From Micromonospora sp. NBC_01740 (lineage in GTDB: Bacteria; Actinomycetota; Actinomycetes; Mycobacteriales; Micromonosporaceae): a stretch of 64,000 nt of DNA. The stretch lies in the NCBI RefSeq assembly GCF_035920365.1, contig NZ_CP109150.1:1798001-1862000 (forward strand), in the 5' to 3' direction. Of the stretch, positions 7,918 to 15,891 are shown piece by piece. A program made the position numbers and the translations under genes. Position 1 is the first letter of the stretch. Every line of letters starts with the position of its first letter. The notes under the pieces are model-generated. The model made no database searches. It was given only the letters and a program-made list of their open reading frames with translations, and was not told where the DNA came from.

Positions 7918-8292
7918 TCACTCCTCGGGCGGCAGGTCGCGGGCCGGGACGTCGAGGCGTACCTGGTCGTCGGTGACGGCGGCGATCTGCTCGGCGAGCA
8001 CGTAGACCGCGCCGGTGCGGACCAGGTCGGTGGAGACCTTCAGGTAGCCGCTGTGCAGCAGCCGGGCCGCCAGGTCGGCCGGCACGTCCGGCTCCTCGAC
8101 GGCCGTCGACTCGATCAGCTCGTCCAGGCTGCTGCCCGGGTCGGCGGTCGGCGCCTGCACTGTCACCGCGTTGGGATCACCCCGCTGGACCAGGTCGACG
8201 GTGCCGAACTCGGTGCCGTCGACGTCGATCACCCGCATGCCCGTGGTGACCCGGGAAACTGTCGCCTGCCGCTCGGTGCCCTGCTGCTCCAT
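7918..8292 (-). CDS. Conserved hypothetical protein, possible PRC-barrel/DUF2171-like
   Basis: About 124 residues from the ATG at 8292; a longer frame exists upstream but would run through the palindromic repeat at 8334-8386 and is unlikely. Sequence VTTGMRVIDVDGTEFGTVDLVQRGDPNAV looks like the start of a PRC-barrel-type beta fold that follows a small ligand or surface. The rest is acidic, ending in DVPARDLPPEE. No signal peptide or membrane segment. The role is unknown; related proteins are common as general stress-associated small proteins in this group. Confidence 0.7.
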   Translation of the reverse strand: MEQQGTERQATVSRVTTGMRVIDVDGTEFGTVDLVQRGDPNAVTVQAPTADPGSSLDELIESTAVEEPDVPADLAARLLHSGYLKVSTDLVRTGAVYVLAEQIAAVTDDQVRLDVPARDLPPEE

Positions 8293-8333
8293 CCCGGGGC
8301 GGTTCCCGGCCCCCGCTTCGGCTAAACCACCGT

Positions 8334-8386
8334 CGAGATCTTGGACAGTTGTCGCTCGGGCCGAACGCCAACTGTCCAAGATCTCG
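8334..8386. repeat. Long perfect palindromic repeat (REP-like element)
   Basis: Two 18-base arms, 8334-8351 and 8369-8386, are exact inverted copies (left arm begins CGAGATCTTGGACAG) around a 17-base loop. It sits between two small genes, both on the minus strand, and its outer GATCTTGG recurs in the element at 35793-35840. It could end transcription, but has no T tract; a REP-like mobile repeat is the better reading. Confidence 0.75.
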
Positions 8387-8397
8387 GGCGGGGTCCC

Positions 8398-8634
8398 TCA
8401 CCAGGACGTTGGAGGGCGGGGGGAGAGTTCGCGCCACGTGTCGGTGCCCTGGAGCAGCGCCCGGACCGTCTCCTCGGCCTCCTCGGCGGTGCCGTACTCG
8501 TAGAACCGGGAGACGCCCTCGGAGCCGCCGGCGCGCTGCTCGACGTGCCACCGGTCCGCGTCCACCCGGAGGAAGACGTCGCGCCGGGCCAGCCGGCCCC
8601 ATTTCCCGTTCCACCAGTGCTTCCGCTGCTCCAT
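8398..8634 (-). CDS. Small conserved hypothetical protein
   Basis: A 78-residue, soluble, aromatic-rich protein (KHWWNGKWGRLARRDVFLRVDADRWHVE) with a C-terminal helix EYGTAEEAEETVRALL. It has the codon bias of a real gene and an ATG start. The pattern of two beta strands then a helix, with several Trp residues, resembles small actinobacterial proteins annotated only as hypothetical. No function can be assigned. It is separated from the next gene by the palindromic repeat. Confidence 0.7.
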   Translation of the reverse strand: MEQRKHWWNGKWGRLARRDVFLRVDADRWHVEQRAGGSEGVSRFYEYGTAEEAEETVRALLQGTDTWRELSPRPPTSW

Positions 8635-8670
8635 GGCGGGACTCTATCGAACAGGCGTACGAAAATGTGT

Positions 8671-8697
8671 GGCCCCTGCGGGATTCCCGCAGGGGCC
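8671..8697 (-). terminator. Hairpin terminator downstream of mscL
   Basis: A perfect 12-base stem GGCCCCTGCGGG with a three-base loop ATT, 19 bases after the mscL stop on the minus strand. No T run follows, as is usual in these GC-rich genomes. It also lies just upstream of the 78-residue gene. Confidence 0.75.
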
Positions 8698-8715
8698 GAT
8701 GTGCGTGCGCCGGGT

Positions 8716-9189
8716 TCAGCGCCCGGTGGGCGGTTCCTCCCGGCGGCCGAGCACGTCGTCGAGCGCGCCGCGCCGCTGCCCGGGGGTGGTGTGGCCGGCG
8801 GCGACCAGGGCGTCACGGATCTCGGTGAGCAGCCGGACCTCCTCGCTCGGCGCCTTCGGCGGCGGCTCCTCGCCCCGCTTGCGCCGCTCGGCCAGCTTGT
8901 TCATCGGGTAGACGACCAGGAAGTAGAGCGCCCCCGCGGTGAGCAGGAACGTGATCAGCGCGTTCACGAACGCGATCCAGTCGAAGGCGATGCCGCGGAA
9001 CATCGGGGCAGTGCCGGCCAGGCCCTTGTCGCTGCCCGTGATGAGCAGCACGAAGACCCGGATCAGCGGTTCCAGGAACGACTTGGTGAGCTGGGTGACC
9101 ACGCCCGTGAACGCGGCGCCGATGACGACACCGACCGCCAGGTCGACGACGTTGCCGCGCATGATGAAGTCTTTGAAGCCCTTGAGCAT
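8716..9189 (-). CDS. mscL: Large-conductance mechanosensitive channel MscL
   Basis: A 157-residue channel subunit; MscL pentamers open under membrane tension to release solutes on osmotic downshock. Seen are the N-terminal amphipathic helix MLKGFKDFIMRGNVVDLAVGV, the first membrane helix with the Gly/Ala-rich AVGVVIGAAFTGVV pattern, a short periplasmic loop, the second membrane helix (FLLTAGALYFLVVYPMN) and a charged C-terminal bundle. I start it at the ATG at 9189, which has GGGAG seven bases upstream and gives the family's standard N-terminus; a longer frame of 12 more residues starts at 9225. It stands alone with its own terminator. Confidence 0.95.
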   Translation of the reverse strand: MLKGFKDFIMRGNVVDLAVGVVIGAAFTGVVTQLTKSFLEPLIRVFVLLITGSDKGLAGTAPMFRGIAFDWIAFVNALITFLLTAGALYFLVVYPMNKLAERRKRGEEPPPKAPSEEVRLLTEIRDALVAAGHTTPGQRRGALDDVLGRREEPPTGR

Positions 9190-9228
9190 CCGTACTCCCG
9201 AGGTGTCCGGTCTTCCGTCCGGCACAAC

Positions 9229-9912
9229 CTATGCCCCGGGCGAGGGCTCCAGAAAAGCGCCGGCCTCGATCGCCGCGCGGCCCGGGTCGCCGGCCCGGAT
9301 CGCCTCGACCAGCCGGGAGTGGTCGACGTAGCGTTCCGGCTCCAGCGCGCCGCCCATCGACTGGGCGATCGTGCTGTGCAGCGCGGCCCCGACCGAGGCG
9401 TACAGCTCGGCGAGCATGCCGTTGTGCGCCGCCGCGACCACGGCGGTGTGCAGCGCCGCGTCGGCCGCCACGAACTCGTCGAACCGGCCGTCGCGCCAGG
9501 CCGCCTCGCGGGCGGCGAGCGCGCCGTCCAGGGCCGCCAGGTCCTCGGCCGTACGCCTCAACGCGGCGAGCCGGGCGGCCTCCACCTCGAAGGCGCGGCG
9601 CACCTCGACCACCTCGGCCATCCGGTCGGCGGTGAGTCGGCGGGCCACCACCGGGGCCAGCTCGTCGGTCGACACCACGTACGTCCCGGAGCCCTGCCGG
9701 CACTCCAGCACCCCGGCGTGCACCAGCGCCCGCACCGCCTCGCGGACCGTGTTGCGGCCCACGCCGAGCGCCGCGACCAGCTGCGGCTCGGTGGGGATCC
9801 GCCCGCCGACCGGCCACTCGCCGCCGAGGATCCGCTCCCTGAGCTGGGCGATGGTCTGCCGCACCCGGTGGCCCCTGGGCGGCGCGGCGGCGGAATCAAC
9901 CGACGGTGGCAC
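9229..9912 (-). CDS. GntR-family (FadR/FCD) transcriptional regulator
   Basis: A 227-residue FadR-subfamily regulator. Residues about 14-78 are the winged helix (PTEPQLVAALGVGRNTVREAVRALVHAGVL, then GSGTYVV); the rest is the all-helical FCD ligand-binding domain with conserved Asp and His positions (FVAADAALHTAVVAAAHN). It is divergent from the CynX-type MFS gene with 50 bases between, and likely represses it. Ligands of the family are small organic acids, but the one here is not known. Confidence 0.9.
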   Translation of the reverse strand: MPPSVDSAAAPPRGHRVRQTIAQLRERILGGEWPVGGRIPTEPQLVAALGVGRNTVREAVRALVHAGVLECRQGSGTYVVSTDELAPVVARRLTADRMAEVVEVRRAFEVEAARLAALRRTAEDLAALDGALAAREAAWRDGRFDEFVAADAALHTAVVAAAHNGMLAELYASVGAALHSTIAQSMGGALEPERYVDHSRLVEAIRAGDPGRAAIEAGAFLEPSPGA

Positions 9913-9962
9913 TGGTTACAACACCTGCCTGAAATTCATCCCATGATTGTAGGTTCGGACAC

Positions 9963-11300
9963 ATGACCCCGCCAACCACCGCTGCCGTCGACGCCGGAAC
10001 CTCACCGCGTTCCGTGCGGGAGGCGATCGCCGGGCCGGACGACGTGCCCGCACCGACGGATGCGACGGCTCCTGCCGCCGGTCCCGTCGGCGCCACCCCC
10101 AAGCCGGCCGGACCGGTCGCCGGTGGACTGCTCGTGCTCGTCGGCATGCTGCTCGTGGCGCTCAACCTGCGGGCCGCGATCACCAGCCTCGGCGCCCTGC
10201 TCGACGAGGTACGCGGCGGCCTGGCCCTCTCCGGGGCGCTGGCCGGGGTCGTGACCACCCTGCCCGCGGTGGCCTTCGCCGTCTTCGGGTCCCTCACCCC
10301 CCGGCTGGTCCGCCGGAACTCCCCGGCCCGGGTGCTGGTGGTGGCGATGCTGATCCTCGCCGCTGGGCAGCTCGTCCGGGTCGGCACGGACTCCGCACTG
10401 GTCTTCATCGCCGGCAGCGCCCTCGCGCTGGCCGGGATCGCGGTGGCGAACGTCCTGCTCCCGCTGCTGGTCAAGCAGTACTTCCCGCACCGCATCGGAC
10501 TGGTCACCGGGGCGTACTCGATGACGTTGACGGTGGGTGCGACGGTGGCCGCCGCGGCGGCGGTGCCGGTGGCGCACCTCTTCGGCACCTGGCGGGCCGG
10601 GCTCGCCGTGTGGGCCGGGCTGGCCCTGGTGGCCGTACTCCCGTGGGTGCCGCTGGCGCTGCGGGCGCGTGCGGCCCGACGGGCGGCGACCCCGGCGGCG
10701 GTGGCGCCCCGTCCCCGCCGGATCCGGCCGGGGCGGACCCGGCTCGGCTGGGCGATGGCGGTCTACTTCGGGACGCAGTCGCTGGGCGCCTACGCGATCA
10801 TGGGTTGGCTGGCCCAGCTCTTCCGCGACGCCGGCTACCGGCCGCAGGACGCCGGCCTGCTGCTCGCCGGGGTGACGGCGCTGGGCGTGCCGATCGCCCT
10901 GCTGATGCCGACCCTGGCCGGGCGGCTGCGCACCCTGCACCCGCTGGTGCTGGCGCTCTCCGCCGCGATGGCCCTCGCCTACGTCGGGATGGCCGTCGCG
11001 CCGCACGACGGGGCGCTGCTCTGGGTGGTGCTGCTCGCGATCGGGCAGAGCGCCTTCCCGATGATCCTGGCCACCATCGGGCTGCGGGCCCGGACCACCG
11101 AGGGGACGGTGGCGCTCTCCGCGTTCAGCCAGAGCGTCGGCTACCTCATCGCCGCGCTGGGGCCACTGCTGGTGGGCATCCTCTACGGGACGACCGGCGG
11201 CTGGACCGTCCCGCTCGGGTTCCTGCTGGCGGCACTCGCCGTGCAGACCGGCGCGGGCATGGTGATCGCCCGTCCCCGACACATCGAGGACGAGGCGTGA
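9963..11300 (+). CDS. CynX/NimT-family MFS transporter
   Basis: A 445-residue major facilitator protein with 12 predicted membrane segments after a 50-residue Ala/Pro-rich N-terminal tail. The motif LVALNLRAAITSLGALLDEVR in the first helix and SMTLTVGATVAAA in the fifth are typical of the cyanate/nitroimidazole transporter group. It is divergent from a GntR regulator and probably induced by its own substrate. No cyanase lies nearby, so cyanate is not supported; a drug or small anion transporter is equally possible. Confidence 0.85.
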   Translation: MTPPTTAAVDAGTSPRSVREAIAGPDDVPAPTDATAPAAGPVGATPKPAGPVAGGLLVLVGMLLVALNLRAAITSLGALLDEVRGGLALSGALAGVVTTLPAVAFAVFGSLTPRLVRRNSPARVLVVAMLILAAGQLVRVGTDSALVFIAGSALALAGIAVANVLLPLLVKQYFPHRIGLVTGAYSMTLTVGATVAAAAAVPVAHLFGTWRAGLAVWAGLALVAVLPWVPLALRARAARRAATPAAVAPRPRRIRPGRTRLGWAMAVYFGTQSLGAYAIMGWLAQLFRDAGYRPQDAGLLLAGVTALGVPIALLMPTLAGRLRTLHPLVLALSAAMALAYVGMAVAPHDGALLWVVLLAIGQSAFPMILATIGLRARTTEGTVALSAFSQSVGYLIAALGPLLVGILYGTTGGWTVPLGFLLAALAVQTGAGMVIARPRHIEDEA

Positions 11301-11310
11301 GGAGGAACCG

Positions 11311-11667
11311 TCAGGAGGTGGCCGGCGTGGGATCGCCGGCCACGGCCTGGTCGACCGTCGGGTAGGTGTGCAGCACCTCGACGAGCCCGCTCACCTCGAG
11401 GATGCGCAGCACGCCGCGCTGCGGGGCGGCCAGTCGCACCACGCCGCCGGCCTCGTCGCAGCTGTTCTTGGCCCGGACGAACACCGACAGCCCCGTGGAG
11501 TCGCAGAACGAGACGTTCGCCAGGTCGAAGACGAGCCGGCTGCGGCCCTTGTCGAGCAGGTCGGTGATCTGGTCCTGAAGCTGCGGTGCGGTCGCCATGT
11601 CCAGCTCGCCCGCGACCGATACGACGACCACGTCGCCGCGCTGTTCCGTGTGCACCGTCAAGGACAT
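11311..11667 (-). CDS. STAS-domain anti-sigma factor antagonist
   Basis: A 118-residue single STAS domain of the SpoIIAA/RsbV type. FDLANVSFCDSTGLSVFVRA carries the expected phosphorylation site, Ser57 in CDSTGL. When dephosphorylated such proteins bind an RsbW-like kinase and free a sigma factor. A good ribosome-binding site AGGAGGT precedes the ATG by eight bases. It is divergent from the rsbR operon, so it is likely the output branch of that module, with SpoIIE-type phosphatases of this window as candidates to dephosphorylate it. No RsbW and no sigma gene adjoin it. Confidence 0.92.
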   Translation of the reverse strand: MSLTVHTEQRGDVVVVSVAGELDMATAPQLQDQITDLLDKGRSRLVFDLANVSFCDSTGLSVFVRAKNSCDEAGGVVRLAAPQRGVLRILEVSGLVEVLHTYPTVDQAVAGDPTPATS

Positions 11668-11829
11668 TCGCCAGACCTCCTGTTATCGGGGAAACGGTAT
11701 CCCACGATCGGGGTGGTACGCAGAACGGGAGGCGGTATCCGGTGGCCGTCCTCATTCGTTTGCCCTGCGACAAGTAGCGCTCCGACCTCCGGTGATAGAG
11801 TCCGCCGTCGAGGTCGAAGGGGGTCCACC

Positions 11830-12687
11830 ATGGCGTTGAGCGCCGAGGAAAGCGGCCGGCTGGCCGGTCTGCTGACCGGTCACGCCGAGCGGATCATACA
11901 GCGCTGGACGGAGATCGCCGCGGGGTCACTGCGCGGGCGACTCAGTCAGGGCGAACTGCGCCGGCAGATGCAGGAGCTGCACTCCAGCATGATCACTGCC
12001 AGTGGGCAGGGGGCTGTCGACCTCGACTCCGAGCAGGCCACCGAGCTGCGCGCCGTGCTCTCCGAGCTGTCCCGGGGACGCGCCCGGCAGGGCTTCTCCG
12101 CCTCCGAGACCGCGGTCAGCGTGTTCTCGCTCAAGGAGGTGCTGCTGGAGCTGCTGGAGGCCGAGGGCGGCGCCGACACGCTCCGCGACTACGTCGCCTT
12201 CTCCGGCCTGATCGACCAGATGGGCCTGTTCACCTTCGAGAGCTTCGTGCGCACCCGCGAGAGCCTCATCGCCGACCAGGCGGAGCAGCTGCTGGAGCTG
12301 TCCACCCCGGTGGTGAAGCTCTGGGAGGGCGTGGTCGCCGTGCCGCTGGTCGGCACCCTCGACTCGGCCCGGGCCCAGGTGGTGATGGAGCGGCTGCTCC
12401 AGACCCTGGTCGACACCGGCTCGCCCTACGCGATCATCGACATCACCGGCGTGCCGGCGGTGGACACCCAGGTCGCCCAGCACATCCTCAAGACCGTGGT
12501 GGCCGCCCGGCTGATGGGCGCCGACTGCATCATCTCCGGCATCCGGCCGCAGATCGCGCAGACCATCGTGGCCCTGGGCATCGAGTTCGGCGACATCGCC
12601 ACCAAGGCCAGCCTCGCCGACGCGCTGCGGCACGTGCTCCGGCTCACCGGGGTCGAGACCGGCCGCCGCCAGCGCCGGGAGGCCTGA
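11830..12687 (+). CDS. rsbR: RsbR-type stressosome scaffold protein
   Basis: A 285-residue protein: an N-terminal all-helical sensor (about 1-155, globin-like fold in known RsbR) and a C-terminal STAS domain (about 160-275). Both Thr sites phosphorylated by RsbT in Bacillus RsbR have counterparts: Thr213 in VPAVDTQVAQ and Thr245 in GIRPQIAQTIV. ATG at 11830 follows GAAGGGGG; the longer upstream open frame overlaps the opposite STAS gene and is not used. With RsbS it should build the cytosolic stressosome complex. The following rsbS start overlaps its stop (TGATG). Confidence 0.93.
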   Translation: MALSAEESGRLAGLLTGHAERIIQRWTEIAAGSLRGRLSQGELRRQMQELHSSMITASGQGAVDLDSEQATELRAVLSELSRGRARQGFSASETAVSVFSLKEVLLELLEAEGGADTLRDYVAFSGLIDQMGLFTFESFVRTRESLIADQAEQLLELSTPVVKLWEGVVAVPLVGTLDSARAQVVMERLLQTLVDTGSPYAIIDITGVPAVDTQVAQHILKTVVAARLMGADCIISGIRPQIAQTIVALGIEFGDIATKASLADALRHVLRLTGVETGRRQRREA

Positions 12688-13100
12688 TGGAGCGGGTGCC
12701 GATCCTCAAGATCGGCGACATCCTGCTGGTCTCCATCCAGGTCGACATGTCCGACCAGACGGCCGTCCAGCTCCAGGAGGACCTCGCGGAGCGGATCGTC
12801 GCCACCGGCTGCCACGGCGTGATCATCGACATCACCGCCCTGGACATCGTCGACTCCTTCGTCGGGCGGATGCTGTCGACCATCGCGTCGATCTCCAAGG
12901 TGCTCGACGCGGAGACGGTCGTGGTCGGGATGCGTCCCGCCGTCGCCATCACCCTGGTCGAGCTGGGCCTGTCGCTCAACGGCATCCGGACGGCGCTCAA
13001 CGTCGAGCGGGGCATGGAGCTGATCGCGGCGGCCCACGCCGACGAGCACGAGCTCGCGTTCGACGACGAACCGGACGCCGAGACGACGGCGTTGTCATGA
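12687..13100 (+). CDS. rsbS: RsbS-type stressosome STAS protein
   Basis: A 137-residue STAS protein of RsbS type: VPILKIGDILLVSIQVDMSD at the N-terminus and the phospho-acceptor Ser57 in LDIVDSFVGRML. RsbS is the core partner of RsbR and holds RsbT inactive; phosphorylation of this Ser lets RsbT go. The C-terminus is about 15 residues longer than Bacillus RsbS and acidic (DEHELAFDDEPDAE). Start overlaps the rsbR stop and its own stop overlaps rsbT as ATGA, so the three are co-translated. Confidence 0.95.
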   Translation: MERVPILKIGDILLVSIQVDMSDQTAVQLQEDLAERIVATGCHGVIIDITALDIVDSFVGRMLSTIASISKVLDAETVVVGMRPAVAITLVELGLSLNGIRTALNVERGMELIAAAHADEHELAFDDEPDAETTALS

Positions 13101-13516
13101 CCGCCGGAGTCGACCTGGGCCAGCCGCAGGCGCAGGCGATCCGCAGCGACGAGGACGTGGTACGCGTCCGGCAGTTGGTGCGTACGGTGTCGGTGGCGGT
13201 CAAGCTCTCGCTGGTCGACCAGACCAAGGTCGTCACCGCGGCGAGCGAACTGGCCCGCAACACCCTGGTGTACGGCGGCGGCGGCTCGGTCGAGGTGGCC
13301 ACGGTGGACAACGGCCGGCGGCGGGGCGTGCGGATCGTCTTCGCCGACTCCGGCCCGGGCATCGCCGACCTCGACCTGGCGCTGACCGACGGCTACACCA
13401 CCGGCGGCGGGCTCGGCCTCGGGCTCAGCGGCGCACGCCGGCTGGTCGACGAGTTCGACATCCAGACCGCCCCGGGTGAGGGAACCCGGATCACGGTCAC
13501 CAAATGGTCCCGATGA
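13097..13516 (+). CDS. rsbT: RsbT-type serine/threonine kinase
   Basis: A 139-residue GHKL kinase. The N box (ASELARNTLVYGGGG, Glu51 and Asn55), G1 box FADSGPGIAD (84-91) and G2 GGGLGLGLSGARRL are intact. In Bacillus RsbT phosphorylates RsbR and RsbS, leaves the stressosome and activates the phosphatase RsbU. It is coupled to rsbS by ATGA. The receiver-phosphatase at the end of this operon is a candidate RsbU-like target, although it has a receiver in place of the RsbU N-terminus. Confidence 0.95.
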   Translation: MTAGVDLGQPQAQAIRSDEDVVRVRQLVRTVSVAVKLSLVDQTKVVTAASELARNTLVYGGGGSVEVATVDNGRRRGVRIVFADSGPGIADLDLALTDGYTTGGGLGLGLSGARRLVDEFDIQTAPGEGTRITVTKWSR

Positions 13517-14532
13517 ACGACGACGCGGTCCCCGACCGTGGAGTCTGGTACCGGGTCGAGAACGGCAGCGCGGCCAGCACGGCGCGTCGGGCCGCCGAGC
13601 GGCTCGGCGCCCAGCTCGCCCTGGGCGACGCCCGGATCGCCGACCTGTCCATCGTCGCCGCCGAGCTGACCAGCAACCTGGTCAAGCACGCCGACGACGG
13701 TGTCCTGCTGCTGCGGCCGGTCCGGCGCGACGGGGAGGCCGGCGTGGAGCTGGTCGCCCTCGACACCGGGCCGGGAATGGCCGACCTCACCGCCTCCTCG
13801 CAGGACGGGCACTCCACCGTCGGGACCCTCGGCATCGGCCTCGGCGCGATCGTCCGACAGGCCAGCTGGTTCGACGGCTACTCCCGGCCGGAGCGCGGCA
13901 CGGTCCTCGCCGTACAGGTCTGGCCGAAGCCCGACGGCGGGCACGAGCGGCCCTGGGTCGGCGCGCTCAGCCGGCCGCTGGCCGGGGAGTCGGTCAGTGG
14001 CGACGGGTACGCGTGGCGGATCGTCGAGGGCCGGCGCCAGGTGCTGGTCTGCGACGGCCTGGGACACGGGCCGCTCGCCTCCGCCGCCACCGACGCCGCG
14101 CTCGACGCGTTCCGCAAGGCGCCGGTGGGGGCGCCGTCGGCGGTCGTCGCCCACCTGCACCGCTCGATGTCGCACACCCGGGGCGCGGCGCTGGCCGTGG
14201 CCGAGCCAAACCCGTCGGCCGGGGTGCTGCGCTACTCGGGGCTGGGCAACATCTCCGCCGCCGTGATCGGCGCCGACGGCAAGCGGCGGGGTCTGGTCTC
14301 GCTGCCCGGCATCGCCGGGCACCAGCGCCCCTCGGTCCGGCAGTACGACTACCCCTTCGAGGCCGACGCCCTGCTGGTCATGCACAGTGACGGGGTGGTC
14401 GACCGCTGGCAGTTCGCCGACTATCCCGGTCTCGCCGACCGGTCGCCCCTGGTGGTGGCCGCGACGGTGCTGCGTGACGCCGGCACGCGCCGCGACGACG
14501 CCTGCGTCCTGGCCGTCCGGGCATGGTCGTGA
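13513..14532 (+). CDS. RsbT/RsbW-like ATPase fused to RsbX-like SpoIIE phosphatase
   Basis: A 339-residue two-domain protein. Residues about 1-130 form a GHKL ATPase (AAELTSNLVKHADDG as N box, LDTGPGMADL as G1, GTLGIGLGAIVRQ as G2); residues about 140-339 form a PP2C-like domain of RsbX type (VSGDGYAWRIVEGRRQVLVCDGLGHG and LVMHSDGVVDRW). Standalone RsbX dephosphorylates RsbR and RsbS and resets the stressosome. The fusion brings kinase-like and phosphatase activity into one chain. Start at 13513 makes an ATGA overlap with rsbT, matching the rest of the operon; an ATG three codons earlier (13504) is possible. Confidence 0.88.
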   Translation: MNDDAVPDRGVWYRVENGSAASTARRAAERLGAQLALGDARIADLSIVAAELTSNLVKHADDGVLLLRPVRRDGEAGVELVALDTGPGMADLTASSQDGHSTVGTLGIGLGAIVRQASWFDGYSRPERGTVLAVQVWPKPDGGHERPWVGALSRPLAGESVSGDGYAWRIVEGRRQVLVCDGLGHGPLASAATDAALDAFRKAPVGAPSAVVAHLHRSMSHTRGAALAVAEPNPSAGVLRYSGLGNISAAVIGADGKRRGLVSLPGIAGHQRPSVRQYDYPFEADALLVMHSDGVVDRWQFADYPGLADRSPLVVAATVLRDAGTRRDDACVLAVRAWS

Positions 14533-15890
14533 CCGGACCCACCGGGGCGCCGCTGCTGACGATGGCGCTGCGGGTCGAACACGACATCTTCGTCGTCCGG
14601 CAGCGGGGCCGTGAGGTCGCCGCCGTGGTGGGCCTGGAGCACCAGGACCAGGTACGCATCGCCACGGCGCTCAGCGAGGTCGCCCGGGACCTGCTGCACT
14701 CGGTCGGCGGGGCGGAGGTGGCATTCGTCCTCGTCGACGACGCCGTCGACGGCAGGCGTCACCTGCGGGTGGACCTCGTCCCGGTGCGCCCGCTGCCCGG
14801 CGGGCGGTACGAGCCGCAGTCCGGCGCGGTGGCGCGGTTGGTGGACAAGTTGGGCGTGGTGACCGGGGAGGGGGTTACGGTCGTGAGGATGTCCCGACGT
14901 GTCCCGGTCACCGCAGAGGTGCTGACCCCCGAGCGTCTCGCCGAGCTGCGCTCCGAGCTCGACCGGAACGCCCCGGGCAGCGCCCTGGACGAGCTGACCG
15001 CCCAGAACGCCCAACTGATCGCCGCCCTCGACGAGGTACGCAGCCAGCGCGACGAGCTGGCCGTCCTGAACGAGGAACTGGAGGAGACCAACCGCGGGGT
15101 GATGGCGCTCTACAACCAGCTCACCGAGGAGCTGGAGGAGACCAACCGCGGGGTGGTGGCCCTCTACGCCGAGCTCGACGAGAAGTCCGCCCAGCTGCGC
15201 GCGGCCAGCGAGTCGAAGAGCCGCTTCCTGGCGAACGTCAGCCACGAGCTGCGGGCGCCGGTCACCGCGATCATGGGCCTGGGCCGGCTGCTCGGCGACT
15301 CCGCCTCCGACCCGCTCACGGCCGAGCAGGCCCGCCAGGTCGGGCTGATCCGTTCCTCGGCGGGCGACCTCCTCACGCTCGTCAACGAGCTGCTCGACCT
15401 GGCCAAGGCCGAGTCGGGCCGGATCGAGCCCGACTGGACCGAGGTCGACCTGCGGCCGGTCTTCGGCCAGTTGCGCGGCACGCTACGGGCCCTGGCCACC
15501 CGGCCCGACGTGGAGCTGGTGGTGGAGGAGCCGCCCGTTCCGGCGACGCTGCGTACGGACGAGGTGCTGCTCGCCCAGGTCCTGCGCAACCTGCTGCACA
15601 ACGGGCTCAAGTTCACCGAGCGCGGGGAGGTCCGGCTGCGGGCGGAGCGGCGGGACGAGCGCTGGTCGCTCATCGTCTCCGACACCGGCGCGGGCATCCC
15701 CCCGGAGCTGCACGAGCGGATCTTCGAGGAGTTCTACCAGGTGCCCGGCGCGACCCGGGTCGGCGGCACGGGCCTCGGCCTGCCGTACGCCCGACGGCTG
15801 GTGACCCTGCTCGGCGGCAGCCTCGTGGTGTCCAGCGAGCCGGGCCGGGGCAGCACGTTCACCGTCACCCTGCCCGTGGGAGGAGCGTGA
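14523..15890 (+). CDS. Histidine kinase with N-terminal RsbT-like domain and coiled coil
   Basis: A 455-residue cytosolic kinase. Residues about 15-125 align with RsbT (HDIFVVRQRGREVAAVVGL against its neighbour), but the N box reads LSEVARDLL with Asp where RsbT has the metal-binding Asn, so this ATPase may be dead. Then a coiled coil (160-230) with an 18-residue repeat EELEETNRGV, a HisKA domain (His241 in NVSHELRAPV) and a full HATPase_c (NLLHNGLKF, DTGAGIPP, GGTGLGLPYA). No membrane segment. A GTG at 14529 would give the GTGA overlap seen elsewhere in the operon; the ATG is six bases before it. Likely partner: the next gene's receiver. Confidence 0.88.
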   Translation: MVVTGPTGAPLLTMALRVEHDIFVVRQRGREVAAVVGLEHQDQVRIATALSEVARDLLHSVGGAEVAFVLVDDAVDGRRHLRVDLVPVRPLPGGRYEPQSGAVARLVDKLGVVTGEGVTVVRMSRRVPVTAEVLTPERLAELRSELDRNAPGSALDELTAQNAQLIAALDEVRSQRDELAVLNEELEETNRGVMALYNQLTEELEETNRGVVALYAELDEKSAQLRAASESKSRFLANVSHELRAPVTAIMGLGRLLGDSASDPLTAEQARQVGLIRSSAGDLLTLVNELLDLAKAESGRIEPDWTEVDLRPVFGQLRGTLRALATRPDVELVVEEPPVPATLRTDEVLLAQVLRNLLHNGLKFTERGEVRLRAERRDERWSLIVSDTGAGIPPELHERIFEEFYQVPGATRVGGTGLGLPYARRLVTLLGGSLVVSSEPGRGSTFTVTLPVGGA

Positions 15891-15891
15891 C

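Noticed and set aside
11668..11829. SigB-like promoter for the rsbR or STAS gene (GGATAC words)
   Set aside because: Spacing to any GTTT or GTTC word does not fit 14-16 bases, so not supportable.
13504..13512. Earlier ATG for the ATPase-phosphatase fusion
   Set aside because: Possible, but the ATGA overlap at 13513 matches the operon's pattern; kept as an alternative only.
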